Assembly (NCBI RefSeq): GCF_025290835.2
Contig: NZ_JAOCQD020000001.1
Location: 2,170,001-2,234,000, forward strand
Source: Aquabacterium sp. OR-4
GTDB lineage: Bacteria; Pseudomonadota; Gammaproteobacteria; Burkholderiales; Burkholderiaceae_C
Direction: 5' to 3'
Length of the DNA: 64,000 nt
The notes beneath the pieces are model-generated. The model did not search any database, was not told where the DNA came from, and saw nothing but the letters and a program-made list of their open reading frames with translations. A program made the position numbers and the translations under genes. Within the stretch, counting starts at the first letter, position 1. Every line of letters begins with the position of its first letter. Shown in pieces: positions 48,372-57,213 of this stretch.

Positions 48372-49540
48372 GCGGTGGCTTCCAGAATGCTCAGGTAGTT
48401 GGCCACCGCCGCGCCACCCATGTTGAACACCGCCCCCAGGCGGGCACCGGGCAGCTGGAAGTCACCGGCGGTGCCGCTGAGCTGCATGGCCGCCATCACA
48501 TGCTGCGACACGCCGGTGGCGCCGATCGGGTGGCCGCGCGACTTCAATCCGCCCGAGGGGTTGACCGGCAGCCGGCCGTCGAAGCGGCTCACGCCATCCA
48601 GGATGACGCGCGCGCCCTGCCCTTGCGGTGCCAGGCCCATGGCCTCGTACTCGAGCAGCTCGGCAATGGTGAAGCAGTCGTGCGTCTCAACAAAGTGCAG
48701 GTCGTCCAGGCCCACGCCGGCCGCGGCCAGGCCGCGCTGCCAGGCCAGCGCCGCGCCCTCCAGCCGGGTGGGATCGCGGCGCGACAGCGGCAGGTACTCG
48801 TTGACCTGGGTGCTGGCGCGCCAGCGCACCGCCGGCACGCTCGCACCGGCCAACGGCTCGGCCGAGATCACCAGCGCCGCCGCGCCATCGCTGACCAGCG
48901 AGCAATCCGAGCGCTTGAGCGGCCCGGCCACGAAGGGGTTCTTGTCACTGGGCTGGCGGCAGAAATCAAAGCCGAGATCGCGACGCATGTGGGCCAGCGG
49001 GTTGCGCGCGCCGTTGGCGTGGTTCTTGGCCGCGATGGCCGCCAGCGCATCGCTCTGGTCACCAAAGCGCTCGAAGTAGGCACCGGCGATCTGGCCAAAC
49101 ACACCGGCAAAGCCACCCGGCGTGTCGCCCTCTTCCTTCACATACGAGCAGCGCAGCAGCACCTCGCCGATCTGGGCCTTGGGCAGGGTGTTCATCTTCT
49201 CCAGACCCACCACCAGCGCGCGCTTCAGGCGCCCGCTGCGCACCGCATCGAGCGCGGCCCAGATCGCGGCCGAGCCCGTGGCACAGGCGTTCTCCAGCCG
49301 CACCGCAGGCACATGGCGCAGCTCGGGAATGGCCAGCGCGGCCAGCGCGCCGCTGAAGTCTTGCCGCACGAAGCCGCCGTTGAAATGGCCGACGAACACG
49401 CCGTCGATGTCGGCCGGCGCCAGGCCTGCCGAGGCGATGGCGGGCAGCGCGGCATCGCGCAGCAGCTGCTCGAGATCGAGCGCGTCGTGCTTGCCAAAGG
49501 GGGTGTGGCCCCAGCCGACGATGTGGGCGGCATGGCTCAT
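48368..49540 (-). CDS. Thiolase-family protein (SCP-2/acetyl-CoA acetyltransferase type)
   Basis: 390 residues. The nucleophilic Cys86 is in RLENACATGSAAIWAAL, and the catalytic His is in GGLKSRGHPIGATG. HDCFTIAELLEYEAMG marks the SCP-2-like thiolase branch. The C-terminal Cys-x-Gly of canonical thiolases is replaced by NMGGAAVANYLSIL, as usual in this branch. The likely reaction is thiolytic cleavage or condensation of a 3-oxoacyl-CoA. It is the first gene of the minus-strand cluster; ATG 49540 is chosen since the preceding 33 residues are non-conserved. It is divergent from an IclR regulator. Confidence 0.9.
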   Translation of the reverse strand: MSHAAHIVGWGHTPFGKHDALDLEQLLRDAALPAIASAGLAPADIDGVFVGHFNGGFVRQDFSGALAALAIPELRHVPAVRLENACATGSAAIWAALDAVRSGRLKRALVVGLEKMNTLPKAQIGEVLLRCSYVKEEGDTPGGFAGVFGQIAGAYFERFGDQSDALAAIAAKNHANGARNPLAHMRRDLGFDFCRQPSDKNPFVAGPLKRSDCSLVSDGAAALVISAEPLAGASVPAVRWRASTQVNEYLPLSRRDPTRLEGAALAWQRGLAAAGVGLDDLHFVETHDCFTIAELLEYEAMGLAPQGQGARVILDGVSRFDGRLPVNPSGGLKSRGHPIGATGVSQHVMAAMQLSGTAGDFQLPGARLGAVFNMGGAAVANYLSILEATA

Positions 49541-49568
49541 TTGCAGGCTCCATGTGCCTGGGCAGGCC

Positions 49569-49607
49569 AGGCGGGTAGGTTCAGCATGTGCACCCAGTAG
49601 GCGGGTA
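49569..49607. repeat. Direct repeats AGGCGGGTA, 30 bp apart, in the divergent control region
   Basis: Two exact copies of AGGCGGGTA (49569-49577 and 49599-49607) are spaced by 30 bp, close to three helical turns, upstream of the thiolase start. A -10-like TAGAAT on the minus strand (49647-49642) lies beyond them, so they would fall in the thiolase leader. Candidate binding sites for the IclR protein. Confidence 0.35.
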
Positions 49608-49707
49608 AGCCCTGGGCCATTCATCACACCAATCAGCAAAAATTCTAGGCAGCATTCCAGCCACCACCACCCGCCTTTGCCCTAGGTGGCGCAAAAACCA
49701 GTTCAAT

Positions 49708-50604
49708 ATGTGGACTCATGATTCCGGGTTAACGCCAGATTCCAGCGGACTCACGCCCGAGCTGCCGGCCACCGGCAGCGAGACCGCCGGCGCGCAGACC
49801 CTGCGCCGCGGCCTGGCCGTGCTGCGCCTGCTCACCCGCGTGGGCCCCGGCGGGCTGCGCATGGGCGAGATCGGCCGCCGCCTGGGCCTGAACAAGAGCA
49901 CCGCCATCCGCCTGACCCGCACTCTGGTGGACGAAGGCTTCGTGCTGCACGACCCCGCCTCGGGCGCCTACCGCCTGGGGCCCGAGGCCTATGCCGTGGG
50001 CCTGGCGGCCGAGCCCAGCTATGCGCTGCAGCGCCTGGCCGCACCCGCGCTGCGCGCACTGGCGCTGGAATCGGGCGACACGGTGTTCTTCACCGTGCTG
50101 CACGGCATCGAGAGCATCTGCCTGAGCCGCGTGGAGGGTGACTTCCCGATCCGCAACCAGCTGGTCAAGCCCGGCGACCGCTGGCCGCTGGGCGTGGGCG
50201 CCGGCAGTTGCGCGATGCTGGCCGCGCTGTCGGACGAAGCGGTGGCGCAGATCCTGGCGCGCAATGCCGTGGCCCGCGCCACGCTGTACCCCGGCTGCAC
50301 CGACGAGGCCATCTGGCGCCTGGTGCACGAGACCCGCGCCCAGGGCTACTGCCTGAACCCCGGCCTGGTGCTCGAGAACAGCTGGGCCATCGGCGTGCCG
50401 GTGCTCGATGCGCACCAGCGCCCGGTGGCCTCGATCAGCCTGGCCGCCATCGAGCCGCGGCTGCAGCCGGCACGGCGCAGCACCCTGGCCAGCCGCCTGA
50501 TGCAGGCCAGCCGCGAGCTGGTGGCCCTGCAGGCCGGCGAGGCCATGGACGCGCACACCCGCCCTGCACCGATGCCCGCCAGCGAGCGCCCGCACCCTGC
50601 CTAG
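49708..50604 (+). CDS. IclR-family transcriptional regulator
   Basis: 298 residues. The N-terminal winged helix spans about residues 30-95 (AQTLRRGLAVLRLLTRV, then MGEIGRRLGLNKSTAIRLTR and LVDEGFVLHDP). The C-terminal GAF-like effector domain contains HGIESICLSRVEGDFPIRNQ, PLGVGAGSCAMLAAL and SISLAAIEPRL. IclR proteins typically control catabolic genes for aromatic or aliphatic acids. Its location between the thiolase/ligase/TRAP run and the dehydrogenase makes it the probable regulator of both. The N-terminus from ATG 49708 includes a repeated SGLTPD/SGLTPE stretch; the start is not certain. Confidence 0.92.
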   Translation: MWTHDSGLTPDSSGLTPELPATGSETAGAQTLRRGLAVLRLLTRVGPGGLRMGEIGRRLGLNKSTAIRLTRTLVDEGFVLHDPASGAYRLGPEAYAVGLAAEPSYALQRLAAPALRALALESGDTVFFTVLHGIESICLSRVEGDFPIRNQLVKPGDRWPLGVGAGSCAMLAALSDEAVAQILARNAVARATLYPGCTDEAIWRLVHETRAQGYCLNPGLVLENSWAIGVPVLDAHQRPVASISLAAIEPRLQPARRSTLASRLMQASRELVALQAGEAMDAHTRPAPMPASERPHPA

Positions 50605-50659
50605 ACTGCCCCAGCCCACGGCCCTTTCAACCCAACACCCAAAAGACGGAGACTGCCCC

Positions 50660-51475
50660 ATGAACACCCCCCCCCCCAAGCCCGCCACCTCAACCGCACC
50701 AGCCGCTGCACCGGTGGCCGTGGTCACCGGCGGCGCCCGCGGCATCGGCCTGGCCGTGGCGCACTGGTTTCTGGCCCACGGCCACCGCGTGGCGCTGTGG
50801 GACATCGACGCCGAAACCCTGGGCCGCACCGCTGCCGAGCTGGCCGACCCCGCCCGCGTGCTGGCCGTGCACATGGACGTGTCGCAGCCCGAGCAGGTGC
50901 AGGCCGCCACCGAGCGCACCGTGGCCGCCTTCGGCCGCATCGACGCGCTGGTCAACAACGCCGGCGTGGCCGTGTTCAAGCCCATCGGCGAGACCAGCTG
51001 GAGCGACTGGAAGACGGTGCTCAACACCAACCTCGACGGCCCCTTCCTGTGCACCCAGGCCGTGGCCCCGGTGATGAAGAAGAACGGCGGCGGCGCGGTG
51101 GTCAACATCGCCAGCATCTCGGGCCTGCGCGCCAGCACGCTGCGCGTGGCCTACGGCACCAGCAAGGGCGCGCTGATCCACCTGACCAAGCAGCAGGCCA
51201 CCGAGCTGGGCACGGTCGGCATCCGCGTCAACGCCATCGCCCCGGGGCCGGTGGAAACCGAGATGGCCAAGCTGGTGCACAGCGTGGCGATCCGCTCCGA
51301 CTACCACGACGTGATCCCGCTCAACCGCTACGGCAGCACCGAGGAGATCGCCAACGCGGTGGGCTTTTTGTGCAGCCCGGCGGCCAGCTATGTGAACGGC
51401 CAGGTGCTGGCGGTGGATGGCGGTTTTGATGCAGCGGGCGTGGGCCTGCCGACGCTGCGCAAGAACGCCCAATAG
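50660..51475 (+). CDS. Short-chain dehydrogenase/reductase
   Basis: 271-residue NAD(P)-dependent oxidoreductase of the classical SDR family. Cofactor-binding TGGARGIG is at 23-30, with an Asp in LWDID following beta-2 that suggests NAD preference. NNAG is at 99-102. The catalytic Ser in NIASISG (about 152-154), Tyr165 and Lys169 (AYGTSKG) are present. The likely role is oxidation of a hydroxyacyl or alcohol intermediate in the pathway encoded by the divergent genes. The IclR gene precedes it by 55 bp on the same strand. Codons 3-6 contain an uninterrupted run of 11 C (50667-50677), a site prone to slippage that would shift the frame right after the start. Confidence 0.92.
   Translation: MNTPPPKPATSTAPAAAPVAVVTGGARGIGLAVAHWFLAHGHRVALWDIDAETLGRTAAELADPARVLAVHMDVSQPEQVQAATERTVAAFGRIDALVNNAGVAVFKPIGETSWSDWKTVLNTNLDGPFLCTQAVAPVMKKNGGGAVVNIASISGLRASTLRVAYGTSKGALIHLTKQQATELGTVGIRVNAIAPGPVETEMAKLVHSVAIRSDYHDVIPLNRYGSTEEIANAVGFLCSPAASYVNGQVLAVDGGFDAAGVGLPTLRKNAQ
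50667..50677. repeat. C11 homopolymer inside the start of the dehydrogenase gene
   Basis: Eleven consecutive C bases begin 7 nt after the A of the start codon. A change of one or two units would put the rest of the gene out of frame. Equally, the exact length may be a sequencing uncertainty. Confidence 0.9.
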
Positions 51476-51559
51476 CGCATGCGGGTGCCGCGCCACCCGA
51501 ATGGACTGGCACCTGATAATCGACGCACGCCGCCTCGGGGCCCTGCAACAGGATTGACC

Positions 51560-51805
51560 ATGCTCACCACCGTAGAAGCTGTTCTGCAAGCCGATGGCGC
51601 ATTGCACTTTCTGGAGCCGGTTCACCTGACCGGCAGCCAGCGCGTGCTGGTCACTTTCACGCAGCCGGTGGACGAGGCAGTCAGCGGTGCCGCGCTCAGC
51701 CAGCGCAGCCTGGCTGTCGACTGGCTGCGCGATGAAGAAGACGCTGCCTGGGCACACCTCCAGTCAGCCAAGCCTGAGAACGACACGCAGCCGCCAAAGG
51801 CATGA
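51560..51805 (+). CDS. Probable antitoxin of a MazF-type module
   Basis: 81-residue small acidic protein: MLTTVEAVLQADGALHFLEP, then HLTGSQRVLVTFTQPVDEAV, with a C-terminal acidic helix (LAVDWLRDEEDAAWAHLQ). The N-terminal pattern is that of short beta-rich antitoxin-like proteins that precede MazF/PemK toxins, although I cannot assign a named antitoxin family with confidence. ATG 51560 has AGGA 5 nt upstream. The toxin gene follows 58 bp downstream on the same strand. The module is visibly less GC-rich than its neighbours, which fits acquisition by transfer. Confidence 0.65.
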   Translation: MLTTVEAVLQADGALHFLEPVHLTGSQRVLVTFTQPVDEAVSGAALSQRSLAVDWLRDEEDAAWAHLQSAKPENDTQPPKA

Positions 51806-51863
51806 GCGTGACGGGCCGCTCCCAAGCGCGAATCCCGGAGCGCACCGCGCGAAGGCTCGTCCG

Positions 51864-52208
51864 GTGAGCGTGCCGGTCATCGCTCGCCGGCGGGTGGTGT
51901 TGCTGCCCTTCCCGTTCTCCGATCTATCGACCCAGAAGCTGCGGCCGGCATTGGTTCTGGCCAGTGCCGGTCGCGACGACTGGCTGCTGTGCCAGATCAC
52001 CAGCAAGCCCTATGCCGATGCCCGTGCGGTGGCGCTGGCCGAGCACGACTTTGCTAGCGGTGGCCTGCAGGTGCTCAGCTATGCCCGGCCGGCCAAGCTG
52101 TTCACTGCCAGCGCGGCCTTGGTTCAAACCGTTGCCGGAGAACTGCACCCCGCCGCGCATCAGCGCGTGTGTGAAGCACTGATTGCCTTGCTGAACGAGG
52201 TGGCTTGA
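51864..52208 (+). CDS. MazF/PemK-family toxin (mRNA interferase)
   Basis: 114 residues with the MazF/PemK fold: RRRVVLLPFPFSDLSTQKLR, then PALVLASAGRDDWLLCQIT and the C-terminal RPAKLFTASAALVQTVAGEL. Such toxins are sequence-specific endoribonucleases held inactive by the cognate antitoxin. The start is GTG 51864 (or GTG 51870). A 21-codon open frame (51802-51867) begins at an ATGA overlap with the antitoxin stop and ends in a GTGA overlap with this start, so translation could pass through it by coupling. The stop is followed by a long perfect hairpin. Confidence 0.8.
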   Translation: MSVPVIARRRVVLLPFPFSDLSTQKLRPALVLASAGRDDWLLCQITSKPYADARAVALAEHDFASGGLQVLSYARPAKLFTASAALVQTVAGELHPAAHQRVCEALIALLNEVA

Positions 52209-52260
52209 GCCAAGGATTCCGCGCAAAGGCTTGGCGGCGGAGACCGCTGCACACCCACCA

Positions 52261-52314
52261 GTCCAGTGAAACGGAGAAATCGGATGTGCGTCCGATTTCT
52301 CCGTTTCACTGGAC
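52261..52314. repeat. 24-bp perfect inverted repeat between convergent genes
   Basis: Arms 52261-52284 and 52291-52314 are exact reverse complements, with a 6-nt loop TGTGCG. The arms are about 50% GC, far below the surroundings, and the right arm runs into the TAG of the TrmH-family gene. It could serve as a two-way terminator or be a copy of a dispersed palindromic element. Confidence 0.85.
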
Positions 52315-53084
52315 TAGCGCCGCGCCGATTCGTACAGGCACACGGCCGCCGCGGCGGCCACGTTGAGCGACTCTTCGCCGCCCGGCTGCGGGATGCGCAC
52401 GGTGAGCGCGCAGCGCGCCAGCAGCTCGGCCGCCACGCCCTGGCCTTCATGGCCCAGCACCCAGGCGCAGGGACTGGGCAGCGCGGCGGTGGGCAACACG
52501 TGATCGGTGGCCAGCGAGGTGCCCACCAGCGGCACGGCCAGCGCCGACAGATCGCCAGCGTCCAGGCCTTCGATCAAGCGCAGGCCGAAGTGCGCGCCCA
52601 TGCCGGCACGCAGCACCTTGGGCGACCACAGCGCCGCCGTGCCGCGCAGCGCCAGCACCTGGCCCACGCCAAAGGCCGCCGCGCTGCGCAGGATGCTGCC
52701 CACGTTGCCGGCGTCCTGCACGCGATCGAGCACCACAGTGGCCAGGTCGGGCGCAATGGCGGGTGCCGCCGGCAGCGCCAGCACATAGCCCAGCCTGGCG
52801 GGCGACTCCAGGCCGCTCAGGCCCTCGAACAGCGCGTCGGGCAGCACCCGCACCTGCGGCGCGGCCTCGGCCAGCGCGCGCAAGGCGGGTTGATTCACCC
52901 AGGCGCTCTCGGCGATCAAGGCCTGCTGCGGCAGGCCGCCGCGCGCGCGCAATGCGCTGCACAGGTGGTCGCCCTCCAGCCACAGCATGCCGGCCTTGCG
53001 GTAGCCGCCGGGATCGCGCGCCAGCTTGCGCAGCTTCACCAGCAGCGGGTTGTCGCGCGAGGTGATCTCCAGGATGTCGGGCAT
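52314..53084 (-). CDS. TrmH/SpoU-family RNA 2'-O-ribose methyltransferase
   Basis: 256 residues. The N-terminal substrate-binding segment (NPLLVKLRKLARDPGGYRKA) is followed by the SPOUT catalytic domain with the three SpoU motifs: LDRVQDAGNVGSILRSAAAF, AWVLGHEGQGV, and IPQPGGEESLNVAAAAAVCL. It binds S-adenosylmethionine in the trefoil knot and methylates a ribose in rRNA or tRNA; the exact target is unknown. ATG 53084 is the first conserved start. It lies 8 bp after rnhB and is the last gene of the envelope operon. Its stop codon touches the 24-bp inverted repeat. Confidence 0.9.
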   Translation of the reverse strand: MPDILEITSRDNPLLVKLRKLARDPGGYRKAGMLWLEGDHLCSALRARGGLPQQALIAESAWVNQPALRALAEAAPQVRVLPDALFEGLSGLESPARLGYVLALPAAPAIAPDLATVVLDRVQDAGNVGSILRSAAAFGVGQVLALRGTAALWSPKVLRAGMGAHFGLRLIEGLDAGDLSALAVPLVGTSLATDHVLPTAALPSPCAWVLGHEGQGVAAELLARCALTVRIPQPGGEESLNVAAAAAVCLYESARR

Positions 53085-53092
53085 GGCCGGCG

Positions 53093-53731
53093 TCAGCCTT
53101 CGATCACGGCCCGAACGGGCGCATAGCTGCGCCGGTGCTGCGGGCAGGCCCCGTGCTGGCGCAGCGCCGCCAGGTGATCGGCCGTGGGATAGCCCTTGTG
53201 CGTGGCAAAACCGTACTGCGGATGCTGGGCGTGCAGGGCCTCGCACAGGCGGTCGCGATGCACCTTGGCCAGGATGGACGCGGCCGAAATCGCCGGCACC
53301 TTGGCATCGCCCTTGACGATGGCCTCGCCCGGCATCTTCAGCACCGGCAGGCGGTTGCCGTCCACCAGCACCTTGTGCGGGGGCAGGCGCAGGCCTTCCA
53401 CCGCGCGCTTCATGGCCAGCATGGTGGCGTGCAGGATGTTCAGGCGGTCGATCTCCTCGACGCTGGCCTCGGCAATGCAGCAGGCCAGGGCCTTGGCGCG
53501 GATCTCGTCGAACAGCTTCTCGCGGCGCCTGGCGGTGAGCGCCTTGCTGTCGGCCAGGCCGGCAATCGGGTGCAGCTCGTCCAGGATCACCGCCGCCGCC
53601 ACCACCGGCCCGGCCAGCGGCCCGCGGCCGGCCTCGTCGACCCCGGCGATCAGGCCCGGCCCGTCCCAGCGCAGCCCCAGCTGCACCGGCTCAGGCGCCG
53701 TGGACGACTTGCGCGATGGCATCGGCGGCAC
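53093..53731 (-). CDS. rnhB: Ribonuclease HII
   Basis: 212 residues. Removes RNA from RNA-DNA hybrids and single embedded ribonucleotides. The DEDD-type active site is visible: Asp-Glu in [20 protein letters not shown], a third acidic residue in [11 protein letters not shown], and another near [14 protein letters not shown]. The typical C-terminal [20 protein letters not shown] is present. ATG 53731 gives 212 residues; a second ATG three codons later is also possible. The gene overlaps the 3' end of lpxB by about 40 nt, as is common in this operon. Confidence 0.96.
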   Translation of the reverse strand: MPPMPSRKSSTAPEPVQLGLRWDGPGLIAGVDEAGRGPLAGPVVAAAVILDELHPIAGLADSKALTARRREKLFDEIRAKALACCIAEASVEEIDRLNILHATMLAMKRAVEGLRLPPHKVLVDGNRLPVLKMPGEAIVKGDAKVPAISAASILAKVHRDRLCEALHAQHPQYGFATHKGYPTADHLAALRQHGACPQHRRSYAPVRAVIEG

Positions 53732-54839
53732 GCTGCGCGGTGTTGCAGCGCAGCTGGTGGTGGATCTCGGTGAAGCGGCGCTCCAGCGCGGCGCGGCGCG
53801 GCGCGTCGTCCAGCAGCGCCAGGCCTTCGCGGGCCAGGGCCTCAGGCGTGGCCTCGTCCTGGATCAGCTCGGGCACCAGAAACTTGCCGGCCAGGATGTT
53901 GGGCAGGCCCACCCAGGGCTGGTAGCGCATGCGCTTCATGCGCTGCCAGTTCAACCAGGCCAGGTGGTAGGTGATGACCATCGGCCGCTTGAACAGCGCC
54001 GCCTCCAGCGAGGCCGTACCGCTGGCCAGCAGCGTGACATCGCAGGCCGCCAGCGCCTCGTGCGACTGGCCATCCAGCCGCTCGATGGCCACGCCCTTGG
54101 CGTGCTGGGCGATCAAGGGCTCGACCAGGCTGGCCAGCCCCGGCACCACCGGCATCACGAAGCGCAGGCCCGGGCGCTGGCGCTGCATCAGCGCCGCGGC
54201 GGCCAGCAGGCGTGGCGCGATGTGGGCGATCTCGCTGCGCCGGCTGCCGGGCAGCAGGGCCACCACGGTGTCGGCATCGGCCAGGCCCAGCGCCGTGCGT
54301 GCCGCCGCGCGCGGCGGCTCCAGTGGAATGGCGTCGGCCAGCGGATGGCCCACAAAACTGGCCGACACCCCATGGCGCTGCAGCAGTTCGGGCTCGAACG
54401 GAAACAGGCACAGCACATGGTCGGCCGCCGCACGCAGCCTGGCCACGCGCTCGCCACGCCAGGCCCAGATTGACGGGCAGACGAAGTGGATGGTCTTCAG
54501 TCCGCCCTCGCGCAGCCGCGTCTCGAGGCCGAAGTTGAAATCCGGCGCATCGATGCCGATGAAAGCCGCCGGGCGCTCGGCCAGCAGCCGGTCACCCAGC
54601 TGGCGGCGGATGCGCAGCAGCTCGGGCAGGCGCTTCAGGGCATCGACGTAGCCGAACACGCTCAGGCGCTCGTGCGGCCACCAGGCCTGGCAGCCCTGGG
54701 CCTGCATGCGCGGGCCGGCAATGCCCGCGGCCTGCAGCTGCGGCCAGCGGGCCTTGAGCCCGGCCAGCAGCAGGCCGCCCAGCAGGTCGCCCGAGGCCTC
54801 GCCGGCGACCAGGGCCAGTCGCAACGGCTGGTCGGTCAT
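53691..54839 (-). CDS. lpxB: Lipid-A-disaccharide synthase
   Basis: 382-residue GT-B glycosyltransferase (family 19) that condenses UDP-2,3-diacylglucosamine with lipid X to make the lipid A disaccharide at the inner membrane. Signatures: [20 protein letters not shown] near the N-terminus, [42 protein letters not shown] and [22 protein letters not shown] 54839 is preferred over an upstream ATG six codons earlier, and lies 7 bp after the lpxA stop. It overlaps rnhB downstream. Confidence 0.97.
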   Translation of the reverse strand: MTDQPLRLALVAGEASGDLLGGLLLAGLKARWPQLQAAGIAGPRMQAQGCQAWWPHERLSVFGYVDALKRLPELLRIRRQLGDRLLAERPAAFIGIDAPDFNFGLETRLREGGLKTIHFVCPSIWAWRGERVARLRAAADHVLCLFPFEPELLQRHGVSASFVGHPLADAIPLEPPRAAARTALGLADADTVVALLPGSRRSEIAHIAPRLLAAAALMQRQRPGLRFVMPVVPGLASLVEPLIAQHAKGVAIERLDGQSHEALAACDVTLLASGTASLEAALFKRPMVITYHLAWLNWQRMKRMRYQPWVGLPNILAGKFLVPELIQDEATPEALAREGLALLDDAPRRAALERRFTEIHHQLRCNTAQRAADAIAQVVHGA

Positions 54840-54846
54840 CGAGGGG

Positions 54847-55638
54847 TCAGCGCACAATGCCGCGCGTGGCGGCAGCCAGAAAGTCGAGCATGGCCTGGAT
54901 GTCGGCCTGGCTGGCCTCGTCGGCCGCGGCCTTGAGCGCGCCGATCTGCTCGATGGCCTGGGCCAGCGGCAGCGCGCTGCGGTACAGCAGCCTGTGCATC
55001 TGGCGGATGGTGGCGATCTGGGTGTCGCTGAAGTTGCGGCGCTTCAGACCGGTGAGGTTGACCGCCCGCACCGCCAGCGGATGGCCGTCCACGGTCATGT
55101 AGGGCGGCACATCCTGGGCCACATGGGCCTGGAAGCCGACCATGGCCTGCGCGCCGATCTTGACGAACTGGTGCACGCCCGACAGGCCGCCGATGGTGGC
55201 CCAGTCACCCACATGCACATGGCCGGCCAGCGTGGCGTTGTTGGCCAGCACGCAGTGGTTGCCCAGGCGCACGTCGTGCGCCACATGCACATAGGCCATG
55301 ATCCAGTTGTCGTCGCCGATGCGGGTCACGCCGTCATCCTGCACCGTGCCGGTGTTGATGGTGACGAACTCGCGCAAGGTGTTGCGGTCGCCGATCTCCA
55401 GGCGCGTGGGCTCGCCGCGGTACTTCATGTCCTGCGGCGCCGCGCCGATGCTGGCGAACTGGAAGATCGCGTTGTCGCGGCCGATCGTGGTGTGGCCCTC
55501 GATCACGGCATGCGGGCCCACGCTGCTGCCGGCACCGATGCGCACATGCGGGCCGATCACGGTGTAGGCGCCCACGGTGACGTCGCTGGCCAGTTCGGCG
55601 CGCGCATCCACCAGGGCGGTGGCGTGGATGTGGGTCAT
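54847..55638 (-). CDS. lpxA: UDP-N-acetylglucosamine acyltransferase
   Basis: 263 residues. First step of lipid A synthesis, transferring a 3-hydroxyacyl group from ACP to UDP-GlcNAc. The left-handed beta-helix is built of hexapeptide repeats ([24 protein letters not shown]). The catalytic histidine region is [39 protein letters not shown] and the C-terminal helical domain beginning [12 protein letters not shown] follow the family closely. ATG 55638 lies 13 bp after fabZ, in the standard lpxD-fabZ-lpxA-lpxB order. Confidence 0.97.
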   Translation of the reverse strand: MTHIHATALVDARAELASDVTVGAYTVIGPHVRIGAGSSVGPHAVIEGHTTIGRDNAIFQFASIGAAPQDMKYRGEPTRLEIGDRNTLREFVTINTGTVQDDGVTRIGDDNWIMAYVHVAHDVRLGNHCVLANNATLAGHVHVGDWATIGGLSGVHQFVKIGAQAMVGFQAHVAQDVPPYMTVDGHPLAVRAVNLTGLKRRNFSDTQIATIRQMHRLLYRSALPLAQAIEQIGALKAAADEASQADIQAMLDFLAAATRGIVR

Positions 55639-55651
55639 GCCTGGGCTCCGC

Positions 55652-56128
55652 TCACGACACCTTGCGCATGGTGCACATCAGCTCGGCCTCGACCGCCGTC
55701 TCGCCGGCCACGCTGGCGCGTGCCTTGTACTTGTAGATGCCGGCGCGCACGCGGTCGATGCTGGCCTCGAGGATCAGCTGGTCGCCCGGCTCGACCACAC
55801 GCTTGAAGCGCGCACCGTCGATGCCGACGAAATACACCACCGTGTCGTCGTCGATGTCGGAGCCCATCGACTCGAAGCTCAGCAGCGCGGCAGACTGGGC
55901 CAGGGCTTCGAGCATCAGCACACCAGGCATCACCGGGCGGTTGGGAAAGTGGCCGAGGAAGTACGGCTCGTTGATCGAGACGTTCTTCAGCGCCTTGATG
56001 CGCTGGTCCTTCACCACCTCGAGCACACGGTCGACCAGCAGGATCGGGTAGCGGTGCGGCAGCTTGCGCAGGATCTTGTGGATGTCCATCGTGGCGATGG
56101 CGGCGGGGGCTGTGCTGGTCTCGGTCAT
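55652..56128 (-). CDS. fabZ: 3-hydroxyacyl-ACP dehydratase
   Basis: 158-residue hot-dog-fold enzyme that dehydrates 3-hydroxyacyl-ACP in fatty-acid elongation and competes with LpxA for 3-hydroxyacyl-ACP, balancing phospholipid and lipid A. Catalytic His60 is in [20 protein letters not shown], and Glu74 is in the same segment. [13 protein letters not shown] marks the N-terminal half. The chosen ATG 56128 overlaps the lpxD stop as ATGA; an internal ATG (56089, MDIHKIL) matches shorter homologues. Confidence 0.96.
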   Translation of the reverse strand: MTETSTAPAAIATMDIHKILRKLPHRYPILLVDRVLEVVKDQRIKALKNVSINEPYFLGHFPNRPVMPGVLMLEALAQSAALLSFESMGSDIDDDTVVYFVGIDGARFKRVVEPGDQLILEASIDRVRAGIYKYKARASVAGETAVEAELMCTMRKVS

Positions 56129-57210
56129 GGCGTCGGGAATTTCTTTTCGAGGGCGCGCAGGCGGTCGCGCAGCGTGTGCAGCTGGCGCAGCGTGGCGGCG
56201 TTCTTCTCCCACGACGCATTGTCGTCGATGGGAAACAGGCCGCTGTACTGGCCCGGCTTGTGGATCGACCGCGTGACCACCGTGTGCGCCGTGATGTGCA
56301 CGTGATCAACCAGCTCGAGGTGACCCAGAATGATGGCGCCGCCGCCCGCCGTGCAGTGCCGCCCGATCCGGGCCGAGCCGGCAATGCCCACGCAGCCGGC
56401 CATCGCGCTGTGGGCGCCGATGCGCACGTTGTGGCCCACCTGGATCAGGTTGTCGAGCTTGACGCCGTCTTCCAGCACGGTGTCGGCCAGCGCGCCGCGG
56501 TCGATGCAGGTGTTGGCGCCGATCTCGACGTCGTCACCGATCAGCACCCCGCCGAGCTGCTCGATCTTGACCCACTGCTGCTCGTCGCCACGGCCCTCGG
56601 GCGCAAAGCCGAAGCCGTCGGCGCCGATCACCACGCCGGCATGCACGATGCCGCGCGCGCCGATGCGGCAGGCGTCCATCAACGTCACGCGCGGGGCCAG
56701 GCGGGTGCCCTCGCCCACGGCGGCGCCGGCGCCCAGGTGGCTGTGCGGGCCGATCACCGCACCGGGGCCGATCTCGGCCCCCGCGCCCACATAGACCCAC
56801 GGCCCCACCGAGGCGCTGGCATGGATGCGGGCGCCCGGCTCGACCACCGCGCTGGCATGCACGCCCACGGCCGGGGCCAAGCGCTGGCGCGCCGCCCACC
56901 ACTGCGTGAGGCGGGCAAACCAGAGGTAGGGGTTGTCGGCCACGATGACCGCACCGCGGGCGCTGGCGGCATCGCGCTGGGCGGGCGCCACGATCACGCA
57001 GGCGGCCTGCGTGCTGGCCAGCTGCGCCGCGTACTTGGGATTGGCCAGAAAGCTGAGGCTGCTGCCGTCGGCTTCGTCCAGCGGCGCCAGACGGGTGATG
57101 GGCAGATCGGGGTTGCCGATCAGCTCGCCGCCAAAGGCCGGCGCGAGCGCGGCCAGCACATCCCCCAGCCGGACTTCACCCAGCCGCACCGGGCCCGGCA
57201 CGGCAGCCAA
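56125..57210 (-). CDS. lpxD: UDP-3-O-(3-hydroxyacyl)glucosamine N-acyltransferase
   Basis: 361 residues. Third step of lipid A synthesis: N-acylation of UDP-3-O-acyl-glucosamine. The N-terminal uridine-binding domain includes [20 protein letters not shown]. The left-handed beta-helix of hexapeptide repeats follows, with [10 protein letters not shown] near the middle and the catalytic-His segment [18 protein letters not shown]. The C-terminal helix has [19 protein letters not shown]. The start is TTG 57210 (or GTG 57201), both non-ATG and without a clear Shine-Dalgarno; the skp stop lies 3 bp upstream, so coupling is likely. Confidence 0.96.
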   Translation of the reverse strand: MAAVPGPVRLGEVRLGDVLAALAPAFGGELIGNPDLPITRLAPLDEADGSSLSFLANPKYAAQLASTQAACVIVAPAQRDAASARGAVIVADNPYLWFARLTQWWAARQRLAPAVGVHASAVVEPGARIHASASVGPWVYVGAGAEIGPGAVIGPHSHLGAGAAVGEGTRLAPRVTLMDACRIGARGIVHAGVVIGADGFGFAPEGRGDEQQWVKIEQLGGVLIGDDVEIGANTCIDRGALADTVLEDGVKLDNLIQVGHNVRIGAHSAMAGCVGIAGSARIGRHCTAGGGAIILGHLELVDHVHITAHTVVTRSIHKPGQYSGLFPIDDNASWEKNAATLRQLHTLRDRLRALEKKFPTP

Positions 57211-57213
57211 GGC

